Source: Methylorubrum suomiense
Lineage (GTDB): Bacteria > Pseudomonadota > Alphaproteobacteria > Rhizobiales > Beijerinckiaceae
DNA: 64,000 bases
Direction: 5' to 3'
NCBI RefSeq assembly: GCF_022179765.1
Contig: NZ_BPRE01000016.1
Span: 1-64,000, forward strand
Shown here: positions 8,118 through 16,954 of the stretch, one piece after another
How positions within the stretch are numbered: the stretch's first letter is position 1
Layout of the letters: the number at the start of each line of letters is the position of its first letter
Translations under genes and position numbers: made by a program
The notes under the pieces: generated by a model
The model's input: the letters and a program-made list of their open reading frames with translations, nothing else
Database searches by the model: none
Told to the model about the DNA's origin: nothing

Positions 8118-11100
8118 GTGTCGATCCAAGCCGCCCTGCACCACGTCACGCATTATCGCTACGATCGGCCGATCGCGCTGGGGCCGCAGACGATCCGCCT
8201 GCGTCCGGCGCCGCATACCCGCAGCCGGGTGCCGGCCTACGCGCTGAAGGTGACCCCCGAAAACCACTTCATCAATTGGCAGCAGGATCCGAGCGGCAAT
8301 TGGCTCGCCCGCCTCGTCTTTCCGGAGAAGACCACCGAGTTCCGGGTCGAGATCGATCTCACCGCCGATCTGGCGGTCATCAACCCGTTCGACTTCTTCG
8401 TCGAGAGTTACGCCGAGCGACATCCCTTCGCCTACGACGACGACCTGCGGATCGCACTCGCCCCCTATCTCGCTCTCGACGATGCGCGGGGGCCGGAGAT
8501 CGACGCCTTCCTGAAGCGGGTGCCGGACGAGACCCACACGGTGACCTTCCTCGTCGCGCTCAACGAACTGGTGCGCGCGCACGTCGCCTACGGCGTGCGG
8601 ATGGAGCCCGGCGTGCAGACGCCGGCCGAGACGCTGACGCTCGGCAGCGGCTCCTGCCGCGATTCGGCATGGCTGCTGGTGCAGGTGCTGCGCCGCCTCG
8701 GCTTCGCGGCCCGCTTCGTCTCCGGCTACCTGATCCAGCTCGTGCCGGACACCACGGCGGTCGATGGACCTGCGGGCACCACCACCGACTTCACCGATCT
8801 GCATGCCTGGGCCGAGGTCTATCTGCCGGGCGCGGGCTGGATCGGGTTCGACGCCACCTCCGGGCTGCTGACCGGCGAGGGCCACATTCCGCTGGCCGCC
8901 ACGCCCCATTATCACGGGGCCGCCCCGATCTCCGGCCTCGCCGAGCCGGCGGAGGTCGACTTTTCCTATGAGATGAAGATCACCCGCGTGGCCGAGGCCC
9001 CGCGTATCACCAAGCCGTTCTCGGACGACGTCTGGTCGGCCATGGACACCCTCGGCGAGCGCATCGACGCCGATCTGACCGCCCAGGACGTGCGGCTCAC
9101 CATGGGCGGCGAGCCGACCTTCGTCTCGATCGACGATTTCGAATCGCCCGAGTGGAACGTCGCGGCGGTGGGGCCGACCAAGCGCGGCCGCGCCGATACG
9201 CTGATCCGGCGCCTGCGCGACCGGTTCGCGCCGGGCGGCATGCTGCATTACGGCCAGGGTAAATGGTATCCGGGCGAGAGCCTGCCGCGCTGGGCCTTCG
9301 CCCTGTACTGGCGCAAGGACGGGCTTCCGATCTGGAAGAATGCCGCGCTGATCGCGGCGGAGAACGGCCCGAAGGGCGCCACCATCGCGGATGCGAAGGC
9401 GCTGATCGGGGCGCTCGCCGAGCGGCTCGACCTCGCCCGCTTCATCTTTCCGGCCTACGAGGACGCGGTCTACTGGAAGAGCCGCGAGAGCGAGCTTCCG
9501 GTCAATGTCACGACCACGGCGCCCCGCACCGGCAGCGTCGAGGCCGATGCCCGCTTCAAGCGCGTCTTCGAGCGCGGCCTCGGCGAGCCGGTCGGCTACG
9601 TGCTGCCGCTGGCCAACCTCGCCGCGGGCGAGGGGCGGGCCTGGATCTCGGAAAGCTGGGCGTTCCGCCGGGGCGGGGCCTATCTCAGCCCCGGCGACTC
9701 GCCGATGGGCTTCCGCCTGCCGCTCGGCTCGCTGCCCTACGTGCCTCCGGATTCCTACCCCTATTACCACCCGCAGGACCCGCTCGAGGATCGCGGCGAC
9801 CTGCCGAGGGAGCCGGGGGCGCCGCTGCCGAAGGGCGCCGACCGCGCCAACGGCGCCGGCATCACGGGCGTCGCCGTGCGCACGGCTTTGGCCATCGAGC
9901 CGCGCGACGGCGTGCTCTGCGTGTTCATGCCGCCGCTGGAGCGGGCCGACGATTATCTCGACCTCGTCGGTCATCTGGAGCGGGCGGCGGAGACGGTCGG
10001 CCGGACCCTCCATATCGAGGGCTACGAGCCGCCCTACGATCCGCGCCTCTCCGTCATCAAGGTGACGCCCGATCCCGGCGTGATCGAGGTGAACGTCCAT
10101 CCCGCCGCCTCCTGGCGCGAGGCGGTCGACATCACCCGCGGTCTCTACGACGAGGCGCGCCAGACCCGGCTGGGCGCCGAGAAGTTCATGATCGACGGGC
10201 GCCACACCGGCACGGGCGGGGGCAACCACGTCGTGCTCGGCGGCGCGAGCCCGGCGGACTCACCGTTCCTGCGCCGGCCGGATCTACTCAAGAGCCTCGT
10301 GCTCACCTGGCAGCGCCACCCCTCGCTCTCGTACCTGTTCGCGGGCCTCTATGTCGGCCCGACGAGCCAGGCGCCGCGCATGGACGAGGCGCGCCACGAC
10401 GGTCTCTACGAACTTGAGATCGCCATGGCCCAGGTGCCGGGACCGGGGGAGGCCAACATCCCGCACTGGCTGGTCGACCGGCTGTTCCGCAACATCCTGG
10501 CGGACGTGACCGGCAACACCCACCGGGCGGAGATCTGCATCGACAAGCTGTTCTCGCCGGACGGTCCCACGGGGCGGCTCGGCCTCCTCGAATTCCGTTC
10601 CTTCGAGATGCCGCCGGACGCGCGCATGAGCCTCGCCCAGCAGGTGCTGCTGCGGGCCATCGTGGCCTGGCTCTGGCGCGAGCCGCAGACGGGTTCCTGT
10701 GTCAGATGGGGCACGGCGCTCCACGATCGCTTCATGCTCCCGCATTTCCTCTGGGCTGACTTCCTCTCGGTGCTGGAAGACCTCCGCGCGGGCGGCTACG
10801 AGTTCGATCCCCAGGCCTTCGTCGCGCAGCGCGAGTTCCGCTTCCCCGTCTTCGGCCGGGTCGAGCAGGGCGGGGTCGGCCTGGAGCTGCGCCAGGCCTT
10901 GGAGCCCTGGCACGTGCTGGGCGAAGAAGGGACCGCCGGGGGGACCGTGCGCTTCGTGGACGCATCCGTCGAGCGGCTTCAGGTGAAGGTCGAGGGCTTC
11001 GTGCCCGGCCGGCACGTGATCGCCTGCAACGGGCGACGCCTGCCGATGACGCCGACCGGCGCCAGCGGCGAGGCGGTGGCCGGCCTGCGCTTCAAGGCGT

Positions 11101-11390
11101 GGCAGCCGGCCTCCTCCCTCCACCCGACGATTCCGCCGCACGGTCCGCTGACCTTCGACATCCTGGACGCCTGGAGCGGCCGCTCGCTCGGCGGCTGCCG
11201 CTACCATGTGAGCCATCCCGGCGGGCGCAATTACGAGAGCTTCCCGGTCAACGCCTACGAGGCGGAAGGCCGGCGCCTGGCCCGCTTCGAGGCCATGGGC
11301 CACACCCCCGGGACCGTGGCGATGCCGCCCGAGGAGCGGACGACCGAGTTCCCGCTCACCCTCGACCTGCGCACCCCCGCGCCCCGATGA
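8118..11390 (+). CDS. Transglutaminase-DUF2126 putative amidoligase fusion
   Basis: A 1090-residue protein from a GTG at 8118 with GGAG upstream. Residues 1-290 are a bacterial transglutaminase-like domain with an N-terminal beta region (ALHHVTHYRYDRPI) and a full Cys-His-Asp triad: C180 (GSGSCRDSA), H229 (DLHAWAEV), D245 (GFDATSG). The remaining about 780 residues are the DUF2126 region (TMGGEPTFVS, GQGKWYPGE, then the terminal HPGGRNYESFPVNAYEAE), predicted to be a COOH-NH2 (amido) ligase. Length is normal for the fusion. Reaction and substrate have not been established. The stop overlaps the next start (ATGA), so the three plus-strand genes form one translationally coupled operon. Confidence 0.92.
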   Translation: MSIQAALHHVTHYRYDRPIALGPQTIRLRPAPHTRSRVPAYALKVTPENHFINWQQDPSGNWLARLVFPEKTTEFRVEIDLTADLAVINPFDFFVESYAERHPFAYDDDLRIALAPYLALDDARGPEIDAFLKRVPDETHTVTFLVALNELVRAHVAYGVRMEPGVQTPAETLTLGSGSCRDSAWLLVQVLRRLGFAARFVSGYLIQLVPDTTAVDGPAGTTTDFTDLHAWAEVYLPGAGWIGFDATSGLLTGEGHIPLAATPHYHGAAPISGLAEPAEVDFSYEMKITRVAEAPRITKPFSDDVWSAMDTLGERIDADLTAQDVRLTMGGEPTFVSIDDFESPEWNVAAVGPTKRGRADTLIRRLRDRFAPGGMLHYGQGKWYPGESLPRWAFALYWRKDGLPIWKNAALIAAENGPKGATIADAKALIGALAERLDLARFIFPAYEDAVYWKSRESELPVNVTTTAPRTGSVEADARFKRVFERGLGEPVGYVLPLANLAAGEGRAWISESWAFRRGGAYLSPGDSPMGFRLPLGSLPYVPPDSYPYYHPQDPLEDRGDLPREPGAPLPKGADRANGAGITGVAVRTALAIEPRDGVLCVFMPPLERADDYLDLVGHLERAAETVGRTLHIEGYEPPYDPRLSVIKVTPDPGVIEVNVHPAASWREAVDITRGLYDEARQTRLGAEKFMIDGRHTGTGGGNHVVLGGASPADSPFLRRPDLLKSLVLTWQRHPSLSYLFAGLYVGPTSQAPRMDEARHDGLYELEIAMAQVPGPGEANIPHWLVDRLFRNILADVTGNTHRAEICIDKLFSPDGPTGRLGLLEFRSFEMPPDARMSLAQQVLLRAIVAWLWREPQTGSCVRWGTALHDRFMLPHFLWADFLSVLEDLRAGGYEFDPQAFVAQREFRFPVFGRVEQGGVGLELRQALEPWHVLGEEGTAGGTVRFVDASVERLQVKVEGFVPGRHVIACNGRRLPMTPTGASGEAVAGLRFKAWQPASSLHPTIPPHGPLTFDILDAWSGRSLGGCRYHVSHPGGRNYESFPVNAYEAEGRRLARFEAMGHTPGTVAMPPEERTTEFPLTLDLRTPAPR

Positions 11391-13927
11391 GTGCCTCGGC
11401 CGCCCTCGCGGACGGGCCCGCGCGGCCCGACCCGGCCTGGGCGGCCGACGATGCGGCGGCGCGCATCCGCCGCTGGACGGAGGGCTATGCCCCGCGCTCC
11501 GGCCTCGCCGACGAGCTCGTCGGCCCGGACGGTCGCTTTCACGGAGCGTGGCCGCGCTTCCTCGACCGGCTCGGCCGCCTCGACGACCGCGAGATCGGCG
11601 CCCGCTTCCTCTCCGCCGAGCGGCATATCCGCGATGCGGGCATCTCCTACCGGGTCTACGGCGACAAGCAGGAGCATCCCTGGCCGCTGGGCTCGCTGCC
11701 GCTCGTCATCGGCGCGGCCGAATGGGCGGAGCTGTCGGCGGGCATCGTCCAGCGCGCCGGGCTGATGGAGCGCATCGTCGCCGACATCTACGGGCCCGGC
11801 CGGCTCGTGGCCGAGGGGCTGCTGCCCGCCGGCGTCGTGGCCGGCAGCCCGGAATATCTACGCCCGGCCCAGGGCATGAGCCCGCCGGGCGGACGCTGGC
11901 TGCCGATCTATGCCGCCGATATCGGCCGCGGACCGGATGGGCGCTGGCAGGTCCTGGCCGACCGGACCCAGGCGCCGTCGGGCCTCGGTTACGCCCTCGA
12001 GAACCGCATGGTGCTGGCCCGGGCCTTCCCGGACCTGTTCGCCGACCTCCACGTCGTCCGCCTGCCGGGCTTCTTCCAGGCGTTCCGCTCCGGCCTCGCC
12101 GCCGCCTGCGATCGCAGCGATCCGCGCATCTGCCTGCTGACCTCCGGCCCCTACAGCAGCACCTATGTCGAGCAGGCCGCCCTCGCGCGCTATCTCGGCT
12201 TCCTCCTCGTCGAGGGCGACGACCTCGTGGTCAGCGACGGCCTCGTCCACGTGCGCACCGTCGCGGGCTTGAAGCGCGCCGACGCGCTCTGGCGCCGGAT
12301 CGACGCCGATTATCTCGATCCGCTGGAACTGCGCACCGATTCGCGCCTCGGCGTGCCCGGCATTCTCGAGGTGATGCGCCGGGGCGGCGTGGTGATGGGC
12401 AACATGCCGGGTGCCGGCGTGCTCGAATCCGCAGCGCTCAGCCCCTACCTGCCCCGGATCGCCGAGGCGCTGACCGGCGAGAGCCTGCGCCTGTCCGGCC
12501 CCCGCACCTGGTGGTGCGGCGATCCCCAGGGCCTCGCCCACACCCTGGCGCATCTCGACGCCTTGACCCTGCGCCCGGCCGCGACCGCCGTGCGCGGCCC
12601 CGAGCGCGACGCGATCCTCGCGCCCGTCGCCTTCGGCGCGGCCCGCGAGACGGCGCTCGCCGCGCTGAACGAGCGCGCCTTCGATTGGGTGGCCCAGGAG
12701 CCGGTGCCCCTCTCGACCATGCCGACCTGGCAGGACGGCCGCCTCGTCGCGCGGCCCTTCGTGATGCGGGTCTTCGCCGCCGCGACGCCGGAGGGATGGC
12801 GGGTGCTGCCGAGCGCCTTCTGCCGCGTCGCCGAGCGCGAGGACGCCGATCCCAGCGAGATGCGGGCCGGCATCCGCGCGGCCGATGTCTGGATCCTGTC
12901 GGACACCCCCGTCGACGCGCCGACCCTGGTGCTCTCGACGCCGCCCCGCATCCGCCGCGTCGCCGGGCACCTGCCGTCGCGGGCCGCCGACAACCTGTTC
13001 TGGCTCGGGCGCTACCTGGAGCGCGCCGAGGCCGTGATCCGCCTCGTCCAGGCCCATCTCGGCGGTTTCGGCGAGGCGATCACCGCCGATCCCTGCGCCG
13101 CCGACGACGCGCCGACGGCCAAGCGCATCCGCGCCCTGCTGATGGAATGGCACAGCGTCGAGGCCGCCGATCTTCCCACCGCCATCCTGGCCCAGGAGGC
13201 GCTGAGCGGGCGCGCCCATTACGGCTCGGCCCTCAACCACGCCCTCGAGGCGCGCCGCATCGCCGCCTCGCTGCGCGAGCGGCTGCCGGCGGAGGCGTGG
13301 CGCTCGCTCGCGGACCTGCGCGATACGCTGGTCTTCAGCGAGGTCTTCACCCCGACCGAAGCGCAGCTGCGCGGCCGGGCCGAGCGGGCGCTCGGCCATC
13401 TCTCGGCACTCACCGGCCTCGCCCACGAGAACATGAACCACGGGGCGGGCTGGCGTTTCGTCGATATGGGCCGTCGGGTCGAGCGTGCGATCAACACTTG
13501 CAGCTTCGCCGCCACCTTCTGCGGGGAGGATGCCACCGCCGAGGATCTCGGCGTGATGCTCGCCCTCGTCGATTCGCAGATCGCCTACGGCGCCCGCTAC
13601 CTCGCCGGCGTCAGCCGCGACGCGGTCTGCGACATGGGCGTGCTCGATCCCTACAACCCGCGCTCGGCCGCCTTCCAGGTCGCCGCGATCGTCGCCCATC
13701 TCGACGCGCTCCCGGCCATCGCCGCGGACGGCCTGCCCGAGCCCCATCGCCGCCAAGCCCTGACCCTCGCCGGCACCTTCCAGACCGGGCAGGCCGCCGA
13801 GATCGACGGCCCGGCCCTGGAGCGTCTCGCCAACGAGCTGGAGCGCCTCGCCGACGGCATCGCCGGCCGCTACTTCCCCAGCGGCGCCGAGGCGTTGCGA
13901 CCCGAGAAGCTGACGGGTCTCGCGTGA
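11387..13927 (+). CDS. Circularly permuted ATP-grasp protein fused to alpha-E domain
   Basis: An 846-residue protein starting at an ATG that overlaps the previous stop. Residues 1-520 match the circularly permuted ATP-grasp type 2 family (COG2308): the ISYRVYGDKQ start, then YALENRMVLARAFP and the GNMPGAGVLES and WWCGDP segments. Residues about 525-835 are the all-helical alpha-E domain (COG2307), beginning at RAADNLFWLGRYLERAE and containing NMNHGAGWRFVDMGRRVERA. In many bacteria the two are separate adjacent genes; here they are one polypeptide. ATP-grasp enzymes join a carboxylate to an amine using ATP, and partner transglutaminases suggest peptide synthesis or protein tagging. Biochemistry is unknown. 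The stop overlaps the following GTG start. Confidence 0.92.
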   Translation: MSASAALADGPARPDPAWAADDAAARIRRWTEGYAPRSGLADELVGPDGRFHGAWPRFLDRLGRLDDREIGARFLSAERHIRDAGISYRVYGDKQEHPWPLGSLPLVIGAAEWAELSAGIVQRAGLMERIVADIYGPGRLVAEGLLPAGVVAGSPEYLRPAQGMSPPGGRWLPIYAADIGRGPDGRWQVLADRTQAPSGLGYALENRMVLARAFPDLFADLHVVRLPGFFQAFRSGLAAACDRSDPRICLLTSGPYSSTYVEQAALARYLGFLLVEGDDLVVSDGLVHVRTVAGLKRADALWRRIDADYLDPLELRTDSRLGVPGILEVMRRGGVVMGNMPGAGVLESAALSPYLPRIAEALTGESLRLSGPRTWWCGDPQGLAHTLAHLDALTLRPAATAVRGPERDAILAPVAFGAARETALAALNERAFDWVAQEPVPLSTMPTWQDGRLVARPFVMRVFAAATPEGWRVLPSAFCRVAEREDADPSEMRAGIRAADVWILSDTPVDAPTLVLSTPPRIRRVAGHLPSRAADNLFWLGRYLERAEAVIRLVQAHLGGFGEAITADPCAADDAPTAKRIRALLMEWHSVEAADLPTAILAQEALSGRAHYGSALNHALEARRIAASLRERLPAEAWRSLADLRDTLVFSEVFTPTEAQLRGRAERALGHLSALTGLAHENMNHGAGWRFVDMGRRVERAINTCSFAATFCGEDATAEDLGVMLALVDSQIAYGARYLAGVSRDAVCDMGVLDPYNPRSAAFQVAAIVAHLDALPAIAADGLPEPHRRQALTLAGTFQTGQAAEIDGPALERLANELERLADGIAGRYFPSGAEALRPEKLTGLA

Positions 13928-14814
13928 TCTACGGACTTCGCCACCTCACCACCTACCGCTACGCCCGCAAGGTCCGCTACGCGCGCTGCACCCTGCGCCT
14001 GCGCCCCCGCGACGGGGGCGGGCAGACCGTGCTGGAGAGCAATGTCGCGGTCAGCCCCGCCCCGAAGAGCCGCTTGGAGCGGCGCGACTTCTTCGGCCTC
14101 GACACGATCAGCCTCGTCCTCGACGAGCCGCACGAGACCTTCACGGTCGAGGCCTTCTCGCGCGTCTCGGTCGAGCGTCCGCCGCCGCCGCCGCCGGAAT
14201 CCGGCCCGTCCTGGGAGGCCGTGCGCGACGCGGCGCTGGCGCTGCCGAGCCTCGGCCCGGACGGACCGGCCCATTTCCAGTTCCGCAGCCAGCGCGTGCC
14301 CCTCGATCCGTCGGTGACCGACTATGCCCGCGCGAGCTTCGCGCCGGGCCGCAGCGCCTATGGCGGCGCCGTCGAGCTGATGACCCGCATCCGTACGGAT
14401 TTTCGCTTCGACGCCAAGGCCACGACCGTCTCGACGCCTCTCGCCGAAGCCTTCGCCCTGAGGGCGGGCGTCTGCCAGGATTTCGCCCATGTGATGATCG
14501 CGGGGCTGCGCGGTCTGGGTCTGCCCGCGGCCTATGTCAGCGGCTATCTCCGCACCCGCCCGCCACCGGGCCGACCGCGCCTGCGCGGTGCCGATGCGAG
14601 CCACGCCTGGGTCGCGCTGTGGTGCGGGGCGGAACTCGGCTGGATCGGCCTCGACCCGACCAACGATTGCGTGGTGCGCGACGACCATATCGTCGTGGCG
14701 CGCGGGCGCGATTACGGCGACGTCGCCCCCATCGACGGCATCGTCTCCTCGGCGGGCGCGCAGAAGCTGACGGTGGAGGTGGACGTGATCCCGGAGGACG
14801 AGGAGGCGTTCTGA
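13924..14814 (+). CDS. Transglutaminase family protein
   Basis: A 296-residue protein starting with a GTG at 13924 that overlaps the preceding stop (GTGA). It has the N-terminal beta domain typical of this family (YGLRHLTTYRYARKV) and a transglutaminase/protease core with C184 (GVCQDFAH), H227 (DASHAWVAL) and D244 (GLDPTNDCV). Such enzymes cleave or transfer at glutamine or amide bonds. It is the third gene of the coupled operon and probably acts on the same substrate as the two ligases. The open frame extends far upstream in this phase only because of high GC; the start is set by the overlap and the conserved N-terminus. Confidence 0.92.
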   Translation: MIYGLRHLTTYRYARKVRYARCTLRLRPRDGGGQTVLESNVAVSPAPKSRLERRDFFGLDTISLVLDEPHETFTVEAFSRVSVERPPPPPPESGPSWEAVRDAALALPSLGPDGPAHFQFRSQRVPLDPSVTDYARASFAPGRSAYGGAVELMTRIRTDFRFDAKATTVSTPLAEAFALRAGVCQDFAHVMIAGLRGLGLPAAYVSGYLRTRPPPGRPRLRGADASHAWVALWCGAELGWIGLDPTNDCVVRDDHIVVARGRDYGDVAPIDGIVSSAGAQKLTVEVDVIPEDEEAF

Positions 14815-14836
14815 CAGCCTGCTCGACGCGGTTCTT

Positions 14837-14891
14837 CCCATCCACGCCCTCATCCTGAGGTGCGGAGCGTCGAAGGAGGGGGTTGGATGGG
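14837..14891. repeat. Solo palindromic repeat unit in a larger inverted repeat
   Basis: Contains CCTCATCCTGAGG (14848-14860), the same terminal palindrome found at both ends of the elements at 18517 and 62604, here as a single end. It is flanked by an inverted pair CCCATCCA (14837-14844) and TGGATGGG (14884-14891). It sits between convergent genes and may act as a transcript end. Confidence 0.7.
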
Positions 14892-14911
14892 ATAAGCCCA
14901 TCCGACAACCT

Positions 14912-15201
14912 CTACGCCAGCCAACGCTCCCAGTCCGCACGCCCCGGCAACACACGGACGATCAGGATGCCCGCGTCGTCGAGGGGTAGACGACGAGATG
15001 CGCGCCGTAGGGATGGATACGAACAGGTGGCGTGAATTCCGGCCGCTCGCGCGCGAGCCTGGGGTTGTCCGCCAGCAGATCGAAGAGATCGAAAAGGCCG
15101 TCCTGATAGCGCTCCGCCTGCGGCGTTCCGAACTGCGCCTCGCCATCGGCATAGAGGCCGGCGATGTCGCGATCGGCGGCTTCGGTCGTCCGGTACGTCA
15201 C
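14912..15201 (-). pseudogene. parE: ParE-type toxin gene broken by a frameshift
   Basis: From 15201 the frame reads MTYRTTEAADRDIAGLYADG and continues through RPEFTPPVRIHPYGAHLVVYP, a ParE/RelE-like toxin, but then runs into a stop at 14962 after 79 codons. The expected C-terminus (LDDAGILIVRVLPGRADWERWL) is present in another frame ending at 14912. Adding one C to the C4 tract (plus-strand G4 at 14983-14986) would join them as VVYPLDDAGILIV. So the toxin appears inactivated by a one-base deletion, unless this is a sequencing error or programmed slippage. It overlaps the antitoxin stop by 4 nt. Confidence 0.75.
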
Positions 15202-15437
15202 GCTTTGCGCGCCGCCGCCGTCTCCCTGGACAATTGCCGGAGATCGTCCTTGGTGCGTGTGCTGATGCCGCTCGCGACGCCCTCGGTGATGAGGGCCTGC
15301 AACTCGGCGAACGTGGCGTGGCGCTCCTGATCACGGCGGATCAAGTCGCGTACATAGTCACTGGCATTGCTGTAGCGGCCTGTCCGGGCCTGGGCTTCGA
15401 CCCAATCCTTCATCGGATCGGGAAGAGAAACGTTCAT
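15198..15437 (-). CDS. parD: ParD-like antitoxin
   Basis: A 79-residue protein, MNVSLPDPMKDWVEAQARTG, with a ribbon-helix-helix N-terminus typical of ParD (CopG family) and a toxin-binding C-terminal half (DDLRQLSRE). An upstream in-frame Met at 15482 is possible but the ParD homology starts here. The antitoxin binds its own promoter and neutralises ParE. It is intact, while the partner toxin downstream is frameshifted. Together they form a small accessory islet between the ligase operon and bciA. Confidence 0.85.
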   Translation of the reverse strand: MNVSLPDPMKDWVEAQARTGRYSNASDYVRDLIRRDQERHATFAELQALITEGVASGISTRTKDDLRQLSRETAAARKA

Positions 15438-15517
15438 GGTCGCTATCGTGCCTCCTCCGAGCAGGATGCCGGAGGATGGCAAAGTTTGTCAAAGGTCCTG
15501 CCTAACGAACCAAGACA

Positions 15518-16510
15518 TCAGAACACCGCGTGATCGCCCCGCTCGGCCGTCACCTCGCCCCGGATCAGCCGCGCGTAATGCTCGAACAGCGTCTGCGAGC
15601 CCGTCGAGGGGGTGGCGTCGGCGTCGTAGCGGCCGGTGGCCGGATCGAAGACGAGCATCGATTCGGTGGCGTAGTAGCGCCCGATGCGCGCGAGCTCGGC
15701 CTTGGCGGCGAGCGCGGGGACCCACCGTCCGAGCACGGTGAGGACCACGACGATCCCGTCCAGCAACCGCACCGGGACGTGCCGGAAGCGCGGCGCGCGC
15801 CCGAGCAGGGCGAACAGGGCCTCGCCCTGCGCCTTCGGCGTGATGGCCGCGCCGGGTCCGCCGATCGGCAGCACCCGGTTGCGCCGCCCGGGGGCGTCGA
15901 GGCAATCGGCGAGGTAGGCGCCGAGGTCGTCGTCGGAAATCGGCTTGCACGCCGTCAGCACACCGTCGCCGAACACGAGGAACGGCTTGCCGCGCCTCAC
16001 GCGCTCGACCTGCCCCGAGAGGGATTTGAAGAAGGCCGTGGGCCGGACGATCGTGTAGGCGACGCCCGAGGCGATCAGGGCCGCTTCGAAGGCGAGCTTG
16101 GCGTGCTGGAAGGCCAGAACCGGCTTCTGGACGCAGATCGCCGAGAGCAGGACGACGTGGCCAACCCCGGCCGCCCGGCTCGCCGCGAGCGCGCTCAGAT
16201 GCGCGTCGTGGTCGATCGCCCAGGCATCCTCGGGCACTCCGGTGCGGGAGGCGAGGCACGAGACCAGGACGTCGAACGCCTCGCCGCGAAAGCCGTCGCG
16301 GGCGAGCGAGCCCGGATCGGTCACGTCCGCGAAGCGGATCTCCGCGCTTGCGGGGAGGCCTGCATCGGCGCGGGCGCCGGGTCGGACGAGGCAGACGACC
16401 CTGTGACCGCGGGACACCAGGGCCCGCACGGTGGCACGGCCGATCGTGCCGGTCCCGCCGAGCACGAGGACACGGCGCGGCCCCGGGGCGGTGTCTCGAT
16501 CCGCATTCAT
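15518..16510 (-). CDS. bciA: 3,8-divinyl (proto)chlorophyllide 8-vinyl reductase (BciA type)
   Basis: A 330-residue NAD(P)H-dependent reductase of the extended-SDR/NmrA-like fold: the dinucleotide motif GGTGTIGRATV lies near residue 14, and the BciA-like VSCLASRTG is followed by WAIDHDAH. It reduces the C8 vinyl group during (bacterio)chlorophyll synthesis. It is found in aerobic anoxygenic phototrophs such as many Methylobacterium strains. I start it at the ATG at 16510 (MNADRDT); an earlier in-frame Met at 16570 adds 20 poorly conserved residues. No other pigment gene is in the window. It is divergent from the acyl carrier protein gene. Confidence 0.85.
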   Translation of the reverse strand: MNADRDTAPGPRRVLVLGGTGTIGRATVRALVSRGHRVVCLVRPGARADAGLPASAEIRFADVTDPGSLARDGFRGEAFDVLVSCLASRTGVPEDAWAIDHDAHLSALAASRAAGVGHVVLLSAICVQKPVLAFQHAKLAFEAALIASGVAYTIVRPTAFFKSLSGQVERVRRGKPFLVFGDGVLTACKPISDDDLGAYLADCLDAPGRRNRVLPIGGPGAAITPKAQGEALFALLGRAPRFRHVPVRLLDGIVVVLTVLGRWVPALAAKAELARIGRYYATESMLVFDPATGRYDADATPSTGSQTLFEHYARLIRGEVTAERGDHAVF

Positions 16511-16685
16511 GTCGCCGGTCCGCCCCCGAAACGCGCAGGGAATCGGCACGGGTTTGCCCGGCCGCGTCAAGCCGTAAGCTGCGGGTGCCGGGGGTGAACC
16601 GGCTCGCGCGCGATGGACTTGCCCCCCCGTTTGGGCGTAAGCCCCGAGCCCGATCCGCCGCGAGGTACGAGGGAAGGCGACAGCC

Positions 16686-16946
16686 GTGGTTCAGTCGATG
16701 GCCGACGTGAAGGAGGCGATCTTCGCCTTCATTGCGGCCCGCAACCCGGGCCTTCCTCCGGGCTCGGTCACGGGCACGACCTCCCTGGTCACGAGCGACG
16801 CGCTCGATTCGATCGGCATCCTCGACCTGATGATGCATCTCGGCGATCGCTTCGGCGTCGAGATCGACGAGGACAGCTTCGACCTCGCGAATTTCGAGAG
16901 CGTCGACACGCTCGCCCACTTCATCGACGACCGGCGCGCCGCCTGA
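16686..16946 (+). CDS. Acyl carrier protein
   Basis: An 86-residue acidic helical protein. The phosphopantetheine attachment serine is in SDALDSIGILDL (Ser near residue 39), followed by GDRFGVEIDED, the usual carrier-protein helix. The GTG at 16686 has GAAGG upstream; an ATG at 16698 is the alternative. It lies 8 nt before an AMP-forming ligase, and a PLP-dependent decarboxylase follows. This order occurs in exosortase A/PEP-CTERM exopolysaccharide loci, where the carrier presumably holds the activated acyl or aminoacyl unit. Confidence 0.92.
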   Translation: MVQSMADVKEAIFAFIAARNPGLPPGSVTGTTSLVTSDALDSIGILDLMMHLGDRFGVEIDEDSFDLANFESVDTLAHFIDDRRAA

Positions 16947-16954
16947 TCCTCGCG

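Noticed and set aside
8094..13756. Long minus-strand frames (to 711 and 632 codons) opposite the amidoligase operon
   Set aside because: Low-complexity translations without domains; the plus strand has full catalytic motifs and overlapping start/stop signals.
11548..14814. A single 1088-codon gene covering both the ATP-grasp and transglutaminase regions
   Set aside because: The first 790 codons of that frame are shadow text; the ATP-grasp/alpha-E motifs lie in the other frame and the transglutaminase starts at the GTG at 13924.
14912..15334. Separate 140-residue minus-strand protein
   Set aside because: Only its last 25 residues look real, and these are the displaced end of the frameshifted ParE toxin.
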